Origin: a virus
Strand: one strand, 5' to 3'
Length of the DNA: 53,363 bases
IMG/VR virus record: IMGVR_UViG_3300009420_000010
Span: 1 to 53,363 of that record
Both the position numbers and the translations under genes were made by a program. The notes under the pieces were generated by a model, which had not been told where the DNA came from, made no database searches, and saw only the letters and a list, made by a program, of their open reading frames with translations. Positions within the stretch are counted from its first letter, which is position 1. The number at the start of each line of letters is the position of its first letter. Positions 37,167-45,238 of the stretch are shown one piece after another.

Positions 37167-37619
37167 TTATCCTGGTACATTGTAACCTGCAAATGGTAAA
37201 GGTGCTGGTGCTGATGGAAATAATCCACTTACCTGTCCCATGTGGTTTTTAAAACTCATTATTAATTGTTCTATAAAATCTTCTATTGTTGCATTTGCTG
37301 CTCCCATTGGAACATATCCTGCAGTTATTCCTGGTACGATTACAGTCGAACCCGATGCCGTAACTCCACCCAACCAATATAATTTTAATCCATTATCAAG
37401 TTGGATTGGAAATGGTGTTACACCATAAGATGAAAAACACAATTTCAACATTACTTCTAATCCTGCCACATTACCACTAGCTAATGGAGCGGGTGGTGCC
37501 GTACCAATTGTCATTCCAGTCTTAACACATTTATCATATGATTCGGCAATTACTTTAGCCATATCATCACCTGCGTCTATACCTTGTTTATACTCAGCTC
37601 TAAATATATCCCAACTCAT
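37167..37619 (-). CDS. Hypothetical virion protein, 150 aa
   Basis: Starts MSWDIFRAEYKQGIDAGDDMAKVIAESYDKCVKTG, then Gly/Ala/Pro-rich (GTAPPAPLASG; PSAPAPLPFAGYNVPG). The order (helix, Pro/Ala linker, small-residue region, helix FIEQLIMSFKNHMGQV) recurs in T4-like marine phages next to spike genes. It probably joins the central hub; exact function unknown. Confidence 0.65.
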   Translation of the reverse strand: MSWDIFRAEYKQGIDAGDDMAKVIAESYDKCVKTGMTIGTAPPAPLASGNVAGLEVMLKLCFSSYGVTPFPIQLDNGLKLYWLGGVTASGSTVIVPGITAGYVPMGAANATIEDFIEQLIMSFKNHMGQVSGLFPSAPAPLPFAGYNVPG

Positions 37620-37653
37620 ATTTTCCTCTGAAATTCTATTCCATTCTTCTTCA

Positions 37654-38781
37654 TTACTCTACCACATTATTTGGACTTTTTATTTGAGCCAAGGTGGATT
37701 TTAAACTTGCTAATATTGGTGCACCAGGTCCAACAATTACGGGTCCTGTTGGTGCTAACAAACCAGTTTCAATTAATGTTAAGATATCATTTAATTTTGA
37801 TTCAAGTATTGCTCCCAATACCATTGGTTCTGTTGCTTGAATACTACCAATCTTAGTTACAGGAGATTCAATAACAACTTCTTTTGCTGCTGTTAAGGAA
37901 ATGTTATTGTTACTAAACAATCCAATATCTCCACCATTCTTTGTATTAAAAATAATTCTATCCGAACTTAGTAAAATGTTTTTACCCTCATATGGTGGTG
38001 GTGTTAATTGACTTGCAGTACCAGGTGTAAATTCTAATGGTTGATTAGTAGTGATATATACACTCGAACCATCTGTATCGATTACTTCTTTAATTGGTAC
38101 TTTCTTATCACCCTCTTTAGTTTGTCCGGCGTTTAAAATAATATTTGGGGATTCCAGATTTTCATTTTTAATATCACTACCCAATCTGATAGTGTTTCCA
38201 AATCTACCCTCAATAATAACATCACCCTCACTTGGTAAAATTTTTCTTGCATCAGCATCTGCTGTCATATAGTATCCGAGATTTACTGAAGTGTCATCTT
38301 GTTCATTTGCAGTATCTATTTTTTCTGATACTAAGGTATCTTTTGATTTACCTTTACTCAATCCATGTTGTGTATTAAAATTTGGATTACCAAAAAAGTT
38401 TATTTGGGTTGTATAAAATAATTGCCCAAGATACTTTACACCAATTACAATCTCACCAATTATTGGTGTTGTTTGAATCTGTGGATTCAATGGTTTATAA
38501 TCATTTAACTTATCAATGTTTAATCCAACTTCAGAAATTACAAACCTACCCTTTACCCCACCGAGATAAGTATAATCGGGCCCATCACTCCCTTGTGGGA
38601 AAGAGTTTTTTGTATCATCTAAATGTACCTCTAATATTTCTAAAGGTTCTAACTCATAAAACTTACCATCTTCAGATGATATTTCTTTTATTAATCGTAA
38701 AGTAGATTCAACATTTTGTACTCTATTACCCATGATTGGACCTGATTTAGTCCCAACATTTGGTTTTATATTATACGACAT
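37654..38781 (-). CDS. Baseplate central spike/hub protein (gp5/VgrG-like)
   Basis: 375 residues. An OB-fold-like N-terminal half (VKGRFVISEVGLN; PIIGEIVIGVKYLGQLFYTT) is followed by beta-helix-like strands: GNTIRLGSDIKNENLESPNIILNAG, ILLSSDRIIFNTKNGGDIGLFS, NISLTAAKEVVIESPVTKIGS. This OB-plus-beta-prism layout matches spike proteins of contractile tails. No lysozyme domain is present, unlike T4 gp5. It would form the trimeric needle under the tail tube. Confidence 0.78.
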   Translation of the reverse strand: MSYNIKPNVGTKSGPIMGNRVQNVESTLRLIKEISSEDGKFYELEPLEILEVHLDDTKNSFPQGSDGPDYTYLGGVKGRFVISEVGLNIDKLNDYKPLNPQIQTTPIIGEIVIGVKYLGQLFYTTQINFFGNPNFNTQHGLSKGKSKDTLVSEKIDTANEQDDTSVNLGYYMTADADARKILPSEGDVIIEGRFGNTIRLGSDIKNENLESPNIILNAGQTKEGDKKVPIKEVIDTDGSSVYITTNQPLEFTPGTASQLTPPPYEGKNILLSSDRIIFNTKNGGDIGLFSNNNISLTAAKEVVIESPVTKIGSIQATEPMVLGAILESKLNDILTLIETGLLAPTGPVIVGPGAPILASLKSTLAQIKSPNNVVE

Positions 38782-39161
38782 TAATTATCTAATTTTGCAG
38801 TTATGTTATCCGAATGGTCTTGAAGTTCCTCGACCGTGCTTTTAATATTATTCATTAATTGTTCTTTTTCTCTATCACTCAACATAAAGTTATCATCATC
38901 ATCACCTTTACTATTAGCAGTTGCCATTCTCTGTACAATGGTTGCTAACTTAACAAGTTGTTCATCGTTCTTTACGTTGATTTCTAAATACTCTTTCAAC
39001 ATAGGAATTATCTGCACAGCGGTATCACCATCCTTGATGAACCCAACTACCTCTTTCATTAGAACTTCTAATTGAATTTTGTTTTTGTTTGAGTTATCAT
39101 AAATGTCTTTAAATACATCTGATAAAGTTTTTCCCTCGAATACTTCAAAGTCTATTGCCAT
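38781..39161 (-). CDS. Hypothetical helical protein, 126 aa
   Basis: Acidic, helical protein (MAIDFEVFEGKTLSDVFKDIYDNSNKNK) with DREKEQLMNNIKSTVEELQD near the C-terminus. It is the first gene of the minus-strand tail module, read from TAGGTAGAATTATG, and its stop overlaps the spike ATG. Possibly a tail-assembly factor. Confidence 0.65.
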   Translation of the reverse strand: MAIDFEVFEGKTLSDVFKDIYDNSNKNKIQLEVLMKEVVGFIKDGDTAVQIIPMLKEYLEINVKNDEQLVKLATIVQRMATANSKGDDDDNFMLSDREKEQLMNNIKSTVEELQDHSDNITAKLDN

Positions 39162-39216
39162 AATTCTACCTATATTGTTACAATAATAAATATCAAATTC
39201 TTAAAAAATTGGTGTA

Positions 39217-39224
39217 TATAAATA
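39217..39224 (+). promoter_or_regulatory. Putative late promoter box TATAAATA for the plus-strand membrane protein
   Basis: Exact TATAAATA on the plus strand in the gap between divergent genes, 94 bp upstream of the ATG at 39318. The leader carries CGGGAGATATAACC before the start codon. Same caveat about AT content. Confidence 0.45.
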
Positions 39225-39317
39225 TATACCCAAAAATATTTCCTAATATATACAATAGTTATATTATGTCGGTAACAATTTCCGACTAATTGATTAACTA
39301 ACGGGAGATATAACCAT

Positions 39318-39539
39318 ATGAAGGAAATCATAACACTCGTAAAAGGCTGGGTAGATGACATTGCTCAACTACTTATGTCGTTTGTAGCCATTGGTGCGGT
39401 TTCTGAAGTAATATTCGGAAGCGGTATTTTCGGCGTTAATGTTATTGGTAACCTAACAGCAATAATTAATAATTTTGGCGAATCAGGTTTCGCTGGATTA
39501 GTAGCTTTATTGGTGTTGGTGGGTTTATTCCGTAAGTAG
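39318..39539 (+). CDS. Small membrane protein with two hydrophobic helices, 73 aa
   Basis: Starts MKEIITLVKGWVDD, then helix one (about 15-35, IAQLLMSFVAIGAVSEVIFG), a Gly/Asn loop (FGVNVIGNLTAIINNFGESG) and helix two (about 57-71, FAGLVALLVLVGLF), ending RK. GGGAG lies 10 bases before the ATG. It stands alone on the plus strand between two minus-strand operons, with its own TATAAATA box and a strong hairpin terminator just after it, implying a separate, probably abundant transcript. Topology fits a holin, a membrane-bound virion component or a small pilin-like subunit; nothing in the sequence decides which. Confidence 0.75.
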   Translation: MKEIITLVKGWVDDIAQLLMSFVAIGAVSEVIFGSGIFGVNVIGNLTAIINNFGESGFAGLVALLVLVGLFRK

Positions 39540-39560
39540 TACTATATCGGATAGATAACT

Positions 39561-39590
39561 AAGGGGGAGCTTATCCGGCTCTCCCTTTTT
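39561..39590 (+). terminator. Intrinsic terminator after the 73-aa membrane protein
   Basis: Stem GGGGGAGC (39563-39570), loop TTATCCG, GCTCTCCC (39578-39585) with one G-T pair, then five T. A-T pairs at 39561-39562 extend the stem. The minus-strand GH6 gene ends at 39589, so this hairpin can also separate the two convergent transcripts. Confidence 0.8.
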
Positions 39591-40401
39591 AGTTTATAAG
39601 AGATAAGGTTTTTTCAGCATCAAATCTACCAGCTTTAGGCCAACCATTTACGGCACCATCACTTTCACCTGGTGTTTTAATCCAAAGATAAGCATCACAA
39701 CTTCTTGATGAAGTTCTGATTGTTGGTTTTTCTCCAAGTTTCATTTCTTCTGGATTAAAGGTTTCCCATACTTCAGTACCATTCCTTGATGTATCTATAA
39801 TATAATTTAAATCGGTTCTATCGGAAACTTTATCACCCCATCGAATACATTTATCCGTAGTAACAAAGTTACTTACATTAACTGAAAAGCCTTTTATCTT
39901 ATTATCATTAAAAAGATTTAAATAAGTAGACGCATCTCCAACCTTTAACCAATTGGGATGTCCTATATCAAGATAAATTTGTGCACTACATTGTGATAAG
40001 AGTTTTAAAGATTTTCTGATTAACCTTGTTCGACTTGTTCGTTGAAAGAAATTCATCCTTCTCATATGTGGAATAGCATCAGGTTCGAATATTACTATTG
40101 GTTTATATGAACCAATACCTTTTGCAATATCTCCAATATATTTTATATATTGTTTATCAGATAACCCACCCTTTGAATGTCCACCTACATCTCTACCAGG
40201 TATAGCATATAAAACTATAATAGGTTGGTATGGATGTGCTCTTCTACATAATCTTCGTATTCTTGTTGTAACTCGTTTGAGTGGTTTTTTAGGATTACTT
40301 ATTATCCAAAAAGAATTTGGTTGTGATGTAATCGCTTTTAATTGTGGATATTCATCGGTATTTATTTTCCGATAATCCCAATCTTGTTTATAGAGTTTCA
40401 C
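39589..40401 (-). CDS. Glycoside hydrolase family 6-like protein
   Basis: 270 residues matching the GH6 (cellulase/cellobiohydrolase) core in order: PIIVLYAIPGRDVGGHSKGG with the Asp after GR (~71), SDKQYIKYIGDIAKGIG, PIVIFEPDAIP with the EPDA acid (~106), AQIYLDIGHPNWL, GFSVNVSNFVTTDKCIRWG, YIIDTSRNGTEVWE and LWIKTPGESDGAVNGWP. Both Asp positions that act in GH6 inversion are present. Known GH6 enzymes cut beta-1,4-glucans. There is no signal peptide, carbohydrate-binding module or linker, so the protein is a compact catalytic domain made in the cytoplasm, released by lysis or carried in the virion. Its 3-bp end overlap with the late sigma gene places it in that operon. Confidence 0.88.
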   Translation of the reverse strand: MKLYKQDWDYRKINTDEYPQLKAITSQPNSFWIISNPKKPLKRVTTRIRRLCRRAHPYQPIIVLYAIPGRDVGGHSKGGLSDKQYIKYIGDIAKGIGSYKPIVIFEPDAIPHMRRMNFFQRTSRTRLIRKSLKLLSQCSAQIYLDIGHPNWLKVGDASTYLNLFNDNKIKGFSVNVSNFVTTDKCIRWGDKVSDRTDLNYIIDTSRNGTEVWETFNPEEMKLGEKPTIRTSSRSCDAYLWIKTPGESDGAVNGWPKAGRFDAEKTLSLIN

Positions 40402-41120
40402 TCAAACCAACTACCAGTTCGTTTAGTATCAACTGAACCAGTAGCTACATAAGCCTTGTGTAGATTATTATGATGTTTCTTCATCACATTAATTACACGA
40501 GTAATGTGTTGTGTATTAGAACCCGTCATCTCACGAATAAGAATGTATAATGCTTTCTTATTAAAGTTATCAATATTATGTCTCATATCAATTAACTCCA
40601 CTACAGAATTAGCAACATCCAAATCTTTCTTTCGTTTAAAGACTGTTGTTAAATTATTTCTCCAATAATCCGCAAGTTGTTCTATATATTCCATTGCCAT
40701 AGATTTAGATTCCTTACCTCGAAGTTCTCCGACAGGGTCTCTTTTATAATCCATTACATCTTCAGAATCATGTTGTTTCATCTTCTTGTAGTTATTGTTG
40801 TTATGTAAAATTAAATAATTCTTAGCAACAATACTAAAGTATGAAAAAGCTTTTCCCTTACCTTCAGCAAATTTGTGGATGTTCATATATAAGAATGATA
40901 CCACTTCGTGTTTCACATCATCCGATGGAACATCAAAGTAATAAAATTTAAATGTATGAATTATATTCTCAGCAAGTTTCTCAAATGGTGTGCGAATATG
41001 TTCATTGTAAATTCGTTGTTTCATATGAGCACGAGTTTCTTTATTCAATCTGACGATTGCATCTTCAGTTCCTTGATGAAAGTAATATCGTGGTGATGTC
41101 TTTTTTGCTTTTGGTGGCAT
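40398..41120 (-). CDS. Late-transcription sigma factor, gp55-like
   Basis: 240 residues (T4 gp55 is 185). The block ENIIHTFKFYYFDVPSDDVKHEVVSFLYMNIHKFAEGKGKAFSYFSIVAKNYLI is the region 2-like signature shared by T4-type late sigma factors; the C-terminal helices (ALYILIREMTGSNTQHITRVINVMKKH) are a likely helix-turn-helix. gp55 directs core RNA polymerase to TATAAATA boxes, several of which lie at plausible places here. It overlaps the GH6 gene downstream by 4 bp. Confidence 0.85.
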   Translation of the reverse strand: MPPKAKKTSPRYYFHQGTEDAIVRLNKETRAHMKQRIYNEHIRTPFEKLAENIIHTFKFYYFDVPSDDVKHEVVSFLYMNIHKFAEGKGKAFSYFSIVAKNYLILHNNNNYKKMKQHDSEDVMDYKRDPVGELRGKESKSMAMEYIEQLADYWRNNLTTVFKRKKDLDVANSVVELIDMRHNIDNFNKKALYILIREMTGSNTQHITRVINVMKKHHNNLHKAYVATGSVDTKRTGSWFE

Positions 41121-41381
41121 TTATATATCCTCTATTGTTAATTTATTTAAATCATTGACCGTATCTTTAATTGCTGTAAAGACTGTTCCGATATCATCAT
41201 CGGATTCAAACTTACCCTCAGAATCTAATTCTGCAAGTGTTCGTTGTGTTAAAATAATTTGTGCCGAGAAGTTCTCAACCCAATCTTCTAACCTTTCTAC
41301 TTTTTGTATTTGATTATATGTTGTCCAACTTAGGGCTATACAAACTATTACAAATACCCCAAGCAATATTTCTACTACCAT
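41121..41381 (-). CDS. Membrane-anchored coiled-coil protein, 86 aa
   Basis: An N-terminal membrane helix (VVEILLGVFVIVCIALSWTTY) then a coiled coil (IQKVERLEDWVENFSAQIILTQRTLAEL) and an acidic tail. Start overlaps the HD gene stop by one base and its end touches the sigma gene. Role unknown. Confidence 0.65.
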   Translation of the reverse strand: MVVEILLGVFVIVCIALSWTTYNQIQKVERLEDWVENFSAQIILTQRTLAELDSEGKFESDDDIGTVFTAIKDTVNDLNKLTIEDI

Positions 41382-42154
41382 TATTTATCTCCAAACAACT
41401 CGTTAAATAACTCTTTAGCATTTTCACCTTTGAGTTTAGTATCAACTTCTGTTGCAACTGCATTTTTGATGTTACCAACTGATTTAGCAACTCGTTTAGT
41501 TTCTTTTTTATCTCCACGCTTCCATTCATCAGATTCTATAAATGTTGCCATCATATCTGCTTGGTGTAATATTCGTGATATATGACTTCGTAATCCAGTC
41601 TCTGGTAAGAACGTCATTAAGTATTTTTTATTTGCATCTTCATACATCCCATCTGTTAACATTAAACCCATATATTCGTTTTCTGTTAAAGGTATTTGAA
41701 AATGTTGAAGTAAATAAAATGCTCTATCCGTTACTGTCATATAAGGTAATTCAGGGTTGTGTGTATAAATCTTACCTTGATTCTTCCTATGCCAATCTGA
41801 TTCATTTGGTATATAGTAATCATAATCTAAATTACCTACTTTACCTAAGTCGTGATGTAATGCAGCAAAGATTAATTCTTCATCTGTAAAATCAATTTCT
41901 GCTCCCTTTTCTTCCCACAACTTTTTTACTGATTGTGAAAAATCTACAATGTGTAATACGTGTTCTACATATCCACCCACCATAGCATTGTGATAATGTT
42001 CCTTTGCACTTGCTGGTGCTAACATCATCCTATCCTCGAAATAATCATACATCTTATTTAATTTCTCAAGTCGTTCACCCGAGAAATTCATAGTGATAAT
42101 ATTTCGCAGTGAGTTGTAATTCTCTTGTATTTTTTCTGCTGTTAAACTCTTCAT
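41381..42154 (-). CDS. HD-domain metal-dependent phosphohydrolase
   Basis: 257 residues. HD motif series: YVEHVLHIVDFS (first His), ALHHDLGKVG (His-Asp, about 98-107) and SRILHQADMMATF (later His/Asp). HD proteins hydrolyse nucleotides or act on nucleic-acid termini; many phages use them in nucleotide turnover or against cyclic-nucleotide defence, but the substrate here is unknown. First gene after a sigma70-type promoter, so it may be early, and it is followed by the late sigma factor. Confidence 0.85.
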   Translation of the reverse strand: MKSLTAEKIQENYNSLRNIITMNFSGERLEKLNKMYDYFEDRMMLAPASAKEHYHNAMVGGYVEHVLHIVDFSQSVKKLWEEKGAEIDFTDEELIFAALHHDLGKVGNLDYDYYIPNESDWHRKNQGKIYTHNPELPYMTVTDRAFYLLQHFQIPLTENEYMGLMLTDGMYEDANKKYLMTFLPETGLRSHISRILHQADMMATFIESDEWKRGDKKETKRVAKSVGNIKNAVATEVDTKLKGENAKELFNELFGDK

Positions 42155-42187
42155 ATTATTTATATATCTCCAATTTTAGTATGACTT

Positions 42188-42217
42188 AATATAAGGCTTT
42201 TTCCCTATACAAGTCAA
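42188..42217 (-). promoter_or_regulatory. Sigma70-type promoter before HD hydrolase and late sigma operon
   Basis: Minus-strand -35 TTGACT (42212-42217), 18 bp spacer, -10 TATATT (42188-42193). The spacer carries GTATAGG and AAAAAGCCT, nearly the same as in the promoter at 51946-51975, and an A-run with ACAC precedes both -35 boxes. A near-duplicate sequence at two unrelated genes strongly supports a real promoter. It puts the late sigma factor under early or middle control. Confidence 0.85.
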
Positions 42218-42226
42218 GTGTTTTTT

Positions 42227-43066
42227 TCATTTTATTGAATTTAAATAAGAACCGCCGATATTCCAAAATAAGGTTTTACCTTTTAAGTTCTGTATATTAT
42301 TCTCTAACCAATACCATTGTTTCTTGTCCCAAAATTCGTTACAATCAAATGGTACTTTATAGTCATCCATCATATCATCAAATGCATATGGTGATTTTTC
42401 GAGTAGTATGTTTTTTAAATCACCTGCGTGATTCTCATTTAAAATCTTTTTTGTTGATGAGAATGCACTCATCGTGATTGAATAAACTTTTTTTGATTTG
42501 GCAGATAATTTCCACCAATCATCATTGTATTCTAAAAACTCTTTTATTAATCCACTTGCAGTAACACCACTTCCGATACTAACTATAAGATTATCATATT
42601 CATTTTCTTCTAAAACTTGTTTCATTCTCTCACCCATGTAATTAATATATGCTGGATGATTAAACGCGTATGGTAATTGTTGCCAACCATTTTCTTTTGC
42701 TTGGGTGTTTAATTTATTTTGCATAAACGCCATCATGTTGGGTCTCATAGGATGTAGAGTTCCCCCATTACCCACAACTCTTTCTAATAATATTTGTGGA
42801 AACCTTTGGGTATCTGGATAAGCAGAAATAAATTCTATTCCATATTCTTTACATAAACCACTCAGTACCCAACCTGTCCAACTTCCATATACTGATAAAT
42901 GTGTTAGTGGTTTTGTTTTATCTATATCAGCACTCTCTAATATTCTTCGGATACCATCTATCTTTGCCCATCGTGGATAATTAATACCATCACCAACTAA
43001 ATCATCTCGTTTAACATCTACATCAATACCACTTAGTTTATAGGTTTCTATTGGTGTTTCTATCAT
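42227..43066 (-). CDS. PLP-dependent enzyme, ACC deaminase/D-cysteine desulfhydrase-like fold
   Basis: About 279 residues. Fold-type II PLP pattern: TPIETYKLSGIDVDVKRDDLVGDGINYPRWAKIDGIRRIL, where the Lys in WAKIDG is the candidate Schiff-base residue, then SVYGSWTGWVLSGL, and the Gly-rich phosphate loop SIGSGVTASG near 170. Usual relatives deaminate or desulfhydrate small amino acids. It is last in an overlapping four-gene operon with an amidotransferase, a thymidylate-synthase-fold enzyme and a methyltransferase. Start at ATG 43066 gives an ATGA overlap; ATG 43072 is possible. Confidence 0.75.
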   Translation of the reverse strand: MIETPIETYKLSGIDVDVKRDDLVGDGINYPRWAKIDGIRRILESADIDKTKPLTHLSVYGSWTGWVLSGLCKEYGIEFISAYPDTQRFPQILLERVVGNGGTLHPMRPNMMAFMQNKLNTQAKENGWQQLPYAFNHPAYINYMGERMKQVLEENEYDNLIVSIGSGVTASGLIKEFLEYNDDWWKLSAKSKKVYSITMSAFSSTKKILNENHAGDLKNILLEKSPYAFDDMMDDYKVPFDCNEFWDKKQWYWLENNIQNLKGKTLFWNIGGSYLNSIK

Positions 43067-44568
43067 GCCCATTTATTAAATCCACTTTCAGTTCCACTCA
43101 AAGTATCTCTCATACCTTTATGTTTGAAACCAAATATTTTTTCAAAGTTATCTCCTATACAATGAAATAGTTTTTTTCTATTTCTAAAATTTAAATCTCT
43201 ATCATTAAGAATTAAATCTTCTATATAGTCTTTAAAGTTTGTTCCCTTTTGAAATGCTCTTTTCTCTTGGTCACATACTTCATCTGGTAAGTGGCCACGA
43301 AATGCTTCAGCAAGTGGTTTCTTCCATTGGTTACCACCATTATCCAATACTGGCTGATTCAAGTTTGTGGTGTAATTTAAAAAATCCAAATCGAAGAATG
43401 GACATCTTAATTCGATTGTTCCATAGTTCATAAAAATATTATTACCACGAAGTAAATTACCATAGTATTGTTTTTCAAACATCTTTTTTCTTACATCACT
43501 CCAGTCAGGTTTCTTACTGAACATTCTTACCATACCATATGAACCATACGCCTCATCAGAACCTTCCCCACTAAACGCAACCTTAACCCCATCCTTTGCC
43601 ATTTGTTCTGCAACATAACTTTGTAAAATACCAACTTCCATTTGGACTGTTGATGGATATTCTATAACCCTAATTGTTTCTAAAAATTTTCTTTTTATTT
43701 CTTCTGGGTCTCTTGGTATCTCAACCTCAACCAATGGTACATCAATATGTTTTGCAACCATTCTTGCAAACATTAAATCTCTTGAATCTTCATCGAACTT
43801 GACTGTATAAGATACTATATCAGGTACTTTCTTACTTAACAAATAAGTAATCACACTTGAATCAATTCCACCACTCAAACAAGTTGCAACCTTAACATCA
43901 CTTAATAATCTTTTTTCAATAGCGTTATCCAATAACTCATATGTTTTTTTATTCACTTCATCTTGGTCAAATTCTTTTACTTCATATTTCGAAAAACTAA
44001 AATAATAATCTTTCTCAATATGTATTGTTCCAGTTTCAGTTCCTATTGTAACCACCGAATTTTTTGGTACAAACTTACATTCTGCTTGTGGTAATATTTT
44101 TAGTATGGATTTCATTTCAGATGCTACTATAATATTCGTATCATTATTGTAAATATATAATGGTATCTTACCAACCCAATCTCTCGATAGAATTAATTGA
44201 TTAGTCATTGTATCGTGTAGTGCAAAACTAAACATACCATCTAATCTTGGTAACTCATTCTCCTTATACAAATATAAAATTATTTCCGAATCACTATTAC
44301 TAAAAAATCTATAACCTCGTTCTTCATATTCTTTTCTTAATTGTGGATAGTTCCATATCTCACCATTAACTACAAGTGCATAATCATTCCATACGAATGG
44401 TTGATTCCCATCTGAACTAACATCATTAATACTTAAACGATTATGTCCAAGTATAACATTACCACTCTGATAAATTTCTCTGTTGTCTCTACCTCGATGT
44501 TCAATCTCCTGTAACATCACCTCTACATCATCTTCTGTATAACCAATAGTACTAACTATTCCACACAC
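43063..44568 (-). CDS. Asparagine-synthase-like glutamine amidotransferase
   Basis: 501 residues, two domains. The class II glutaminase: Cys2 (MCGIVSTIG), HNRLSINDVS, LVVNGEIWNY, SNSDSE and RLDGMFSFALHD. The synthase: PP-loop ATCLSGGIDSSV (~229-236) and AFSGEGSDEAYGSYGMVRM. All catalytic motifs of AsnB are intact, so it should release ammonia from glutamine and use ATP to activate a carboxylate. AsnB-like genes occur in several T4-like phages. Here the overlaps on both sides suggest a pathway role beyond asparagine making, for example amidation of a modified base, but the substrate is not visible. Confidence 0.9.
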   Translation of the reverse strand: MCGIVSTIGYTEDDVEVMLQEIEHRGRDNREIYQSGNVILGHNRLSINDVSSDGNQPFVWNDYALVVNGEIWNYPQLRKEYEERGYRFFSNSDSEIILYLYKENELPRLDGMFSFALHDTMTNQLILSRDWVGKIPLYIYNNDTNIIVASEMKSILKILPQAECKFVPKNSVVTIGTETGTIHIEKDYYFSFSKYEVKEFDQDEVNKKTYELLDNAIEKRLLSDVKVATCLSGGIDSSVITYLLSKKVPDIVSYTVKFDEDSRDLMFARMVAKHIDVPLVEVEIPRDPEEIKRKFLETIRVIEYPSTVQMEVGILQSYVAEQMAKDGVKVAFSGEGSDEAYGSYGMVRMFSKKPDWSDVRKKMFEKQYYGNLLRGNNIFMNYGTIELRCPFFDLDFLNYTTNLNQPVLDNGGNQWKKPLAEAFRGHLPDEVCDQEKRAFQKGTNFKDYIEDLILNDRDLNFRNRKKLFHCIGDNFEKIFGFKHKGMRDTLSGTESGFNKWA

Positions 44569-45238
44569 TAAGCAACTCCCTCACATTTTTCTTTTCGTTA
44601 TTCATATCCCCAATATGTACCGAACCGCCAATTGTGGTAACTCGTTTTAATTTTAAATTTGCTTGTTCACATAAGAACTTACCTAATTCACACAACGCCA
44701 TCCAATCAGCATAACCACTTTTACTAATTCTCATACTACGAAAGAATGCTGTTAAATACAATCCATCTTTTCGTGGTTTTAAATCTATCGATAATAAACA
44801 TGGCATTCCACTCATAGTTTTTCTACCATCTGATTTTGGGTCATAGATACTCATTGCAATTGTTTTACTATTCTTATGTTCTTTTAATCTTTTAATAACT
44901 TGTTCTATTTGATTAAAACTATTATCCCAATTAATCATTCTACCCCAATAAGTTTTATTCCACTTTACTTTGATATCATTCTGTTTGTATTGTAACTCAT
45001 CCATAAACGGATGTTCTGTTGGTTTAACAAATGTAACTGAACTTGCATAATCTATTCTATCATCACCAAAGATTTCTCTGAATACTCCATCAAATTTTAT
45101 ATCGACATCGAAGTTATCTTCTATCTCTACCGACATATTAATACTTTCATTCATCACATCTTTGTTACCATTTGCTAAAAGATACTCGTGTGATTGTATC
45201 CAAGCATCTGTTGGTGAGTTTGCTTTAATTATTATCAT
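44552..45238 (-). CDS. Thymidylate-synthase-fold enzyme, candidate dCMP hydroxymethylase
   Basis: 228 residues. GMPCLLSIDLKPRKDG (~142) carries the catalytic Cys of the thymidylate synthase family; FFRSMRISKSGYADWMALCELGKFLCEQANL aligns with the RSCDVFLGLPFN block, and VTTIGGSVHIGDMN with the following GD-H block. In my alignment Asp (of GYAD) sits where thymidylate synthase has Asn177, the change that makes T4 gp42 use dCMP rather than dUMP; Arg sits where the fold usually has Asp169. So it may act on dCMP. The length is short for a thymidylate synthase. Overlaps the methyltransferase and amidotransferase genes. Confidence 0.7.
   Translation of the reverse strand: MIIIKANSPTDAWIQSHEYLLANGNKDVMNESINMSVEIEDNFDVDIKFDGVFREIFGDDRIDYASSVTFVKPTEHPFMDELQYKQNDIKVKWNKTYWGRMINWDNSFNQIEQVIKRLKEHKNSKTIAMSIYDPKSDGRKTMSGMPCLLSIDLKPRKDGLYLTAFFRSMRISKSGYADWMALCELGKFLCEQANLKLKRVTTIGGSVHIGDMNNEKKNVRELLSVWNS

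Noticed and set aside
39318-39539. Assigning the 73-aa membrane protein as a VirB2-type pilin
   Set aside because: Only the two-helix topology fits; no signal peptide or conjugation genes nearby.
42157-42164. TATAAATA on the minus strand just before the HD gene
   Set aside because: It lies 3 bases from the ATG, too close to act as its promoter; it is part of the AT-rich leader.
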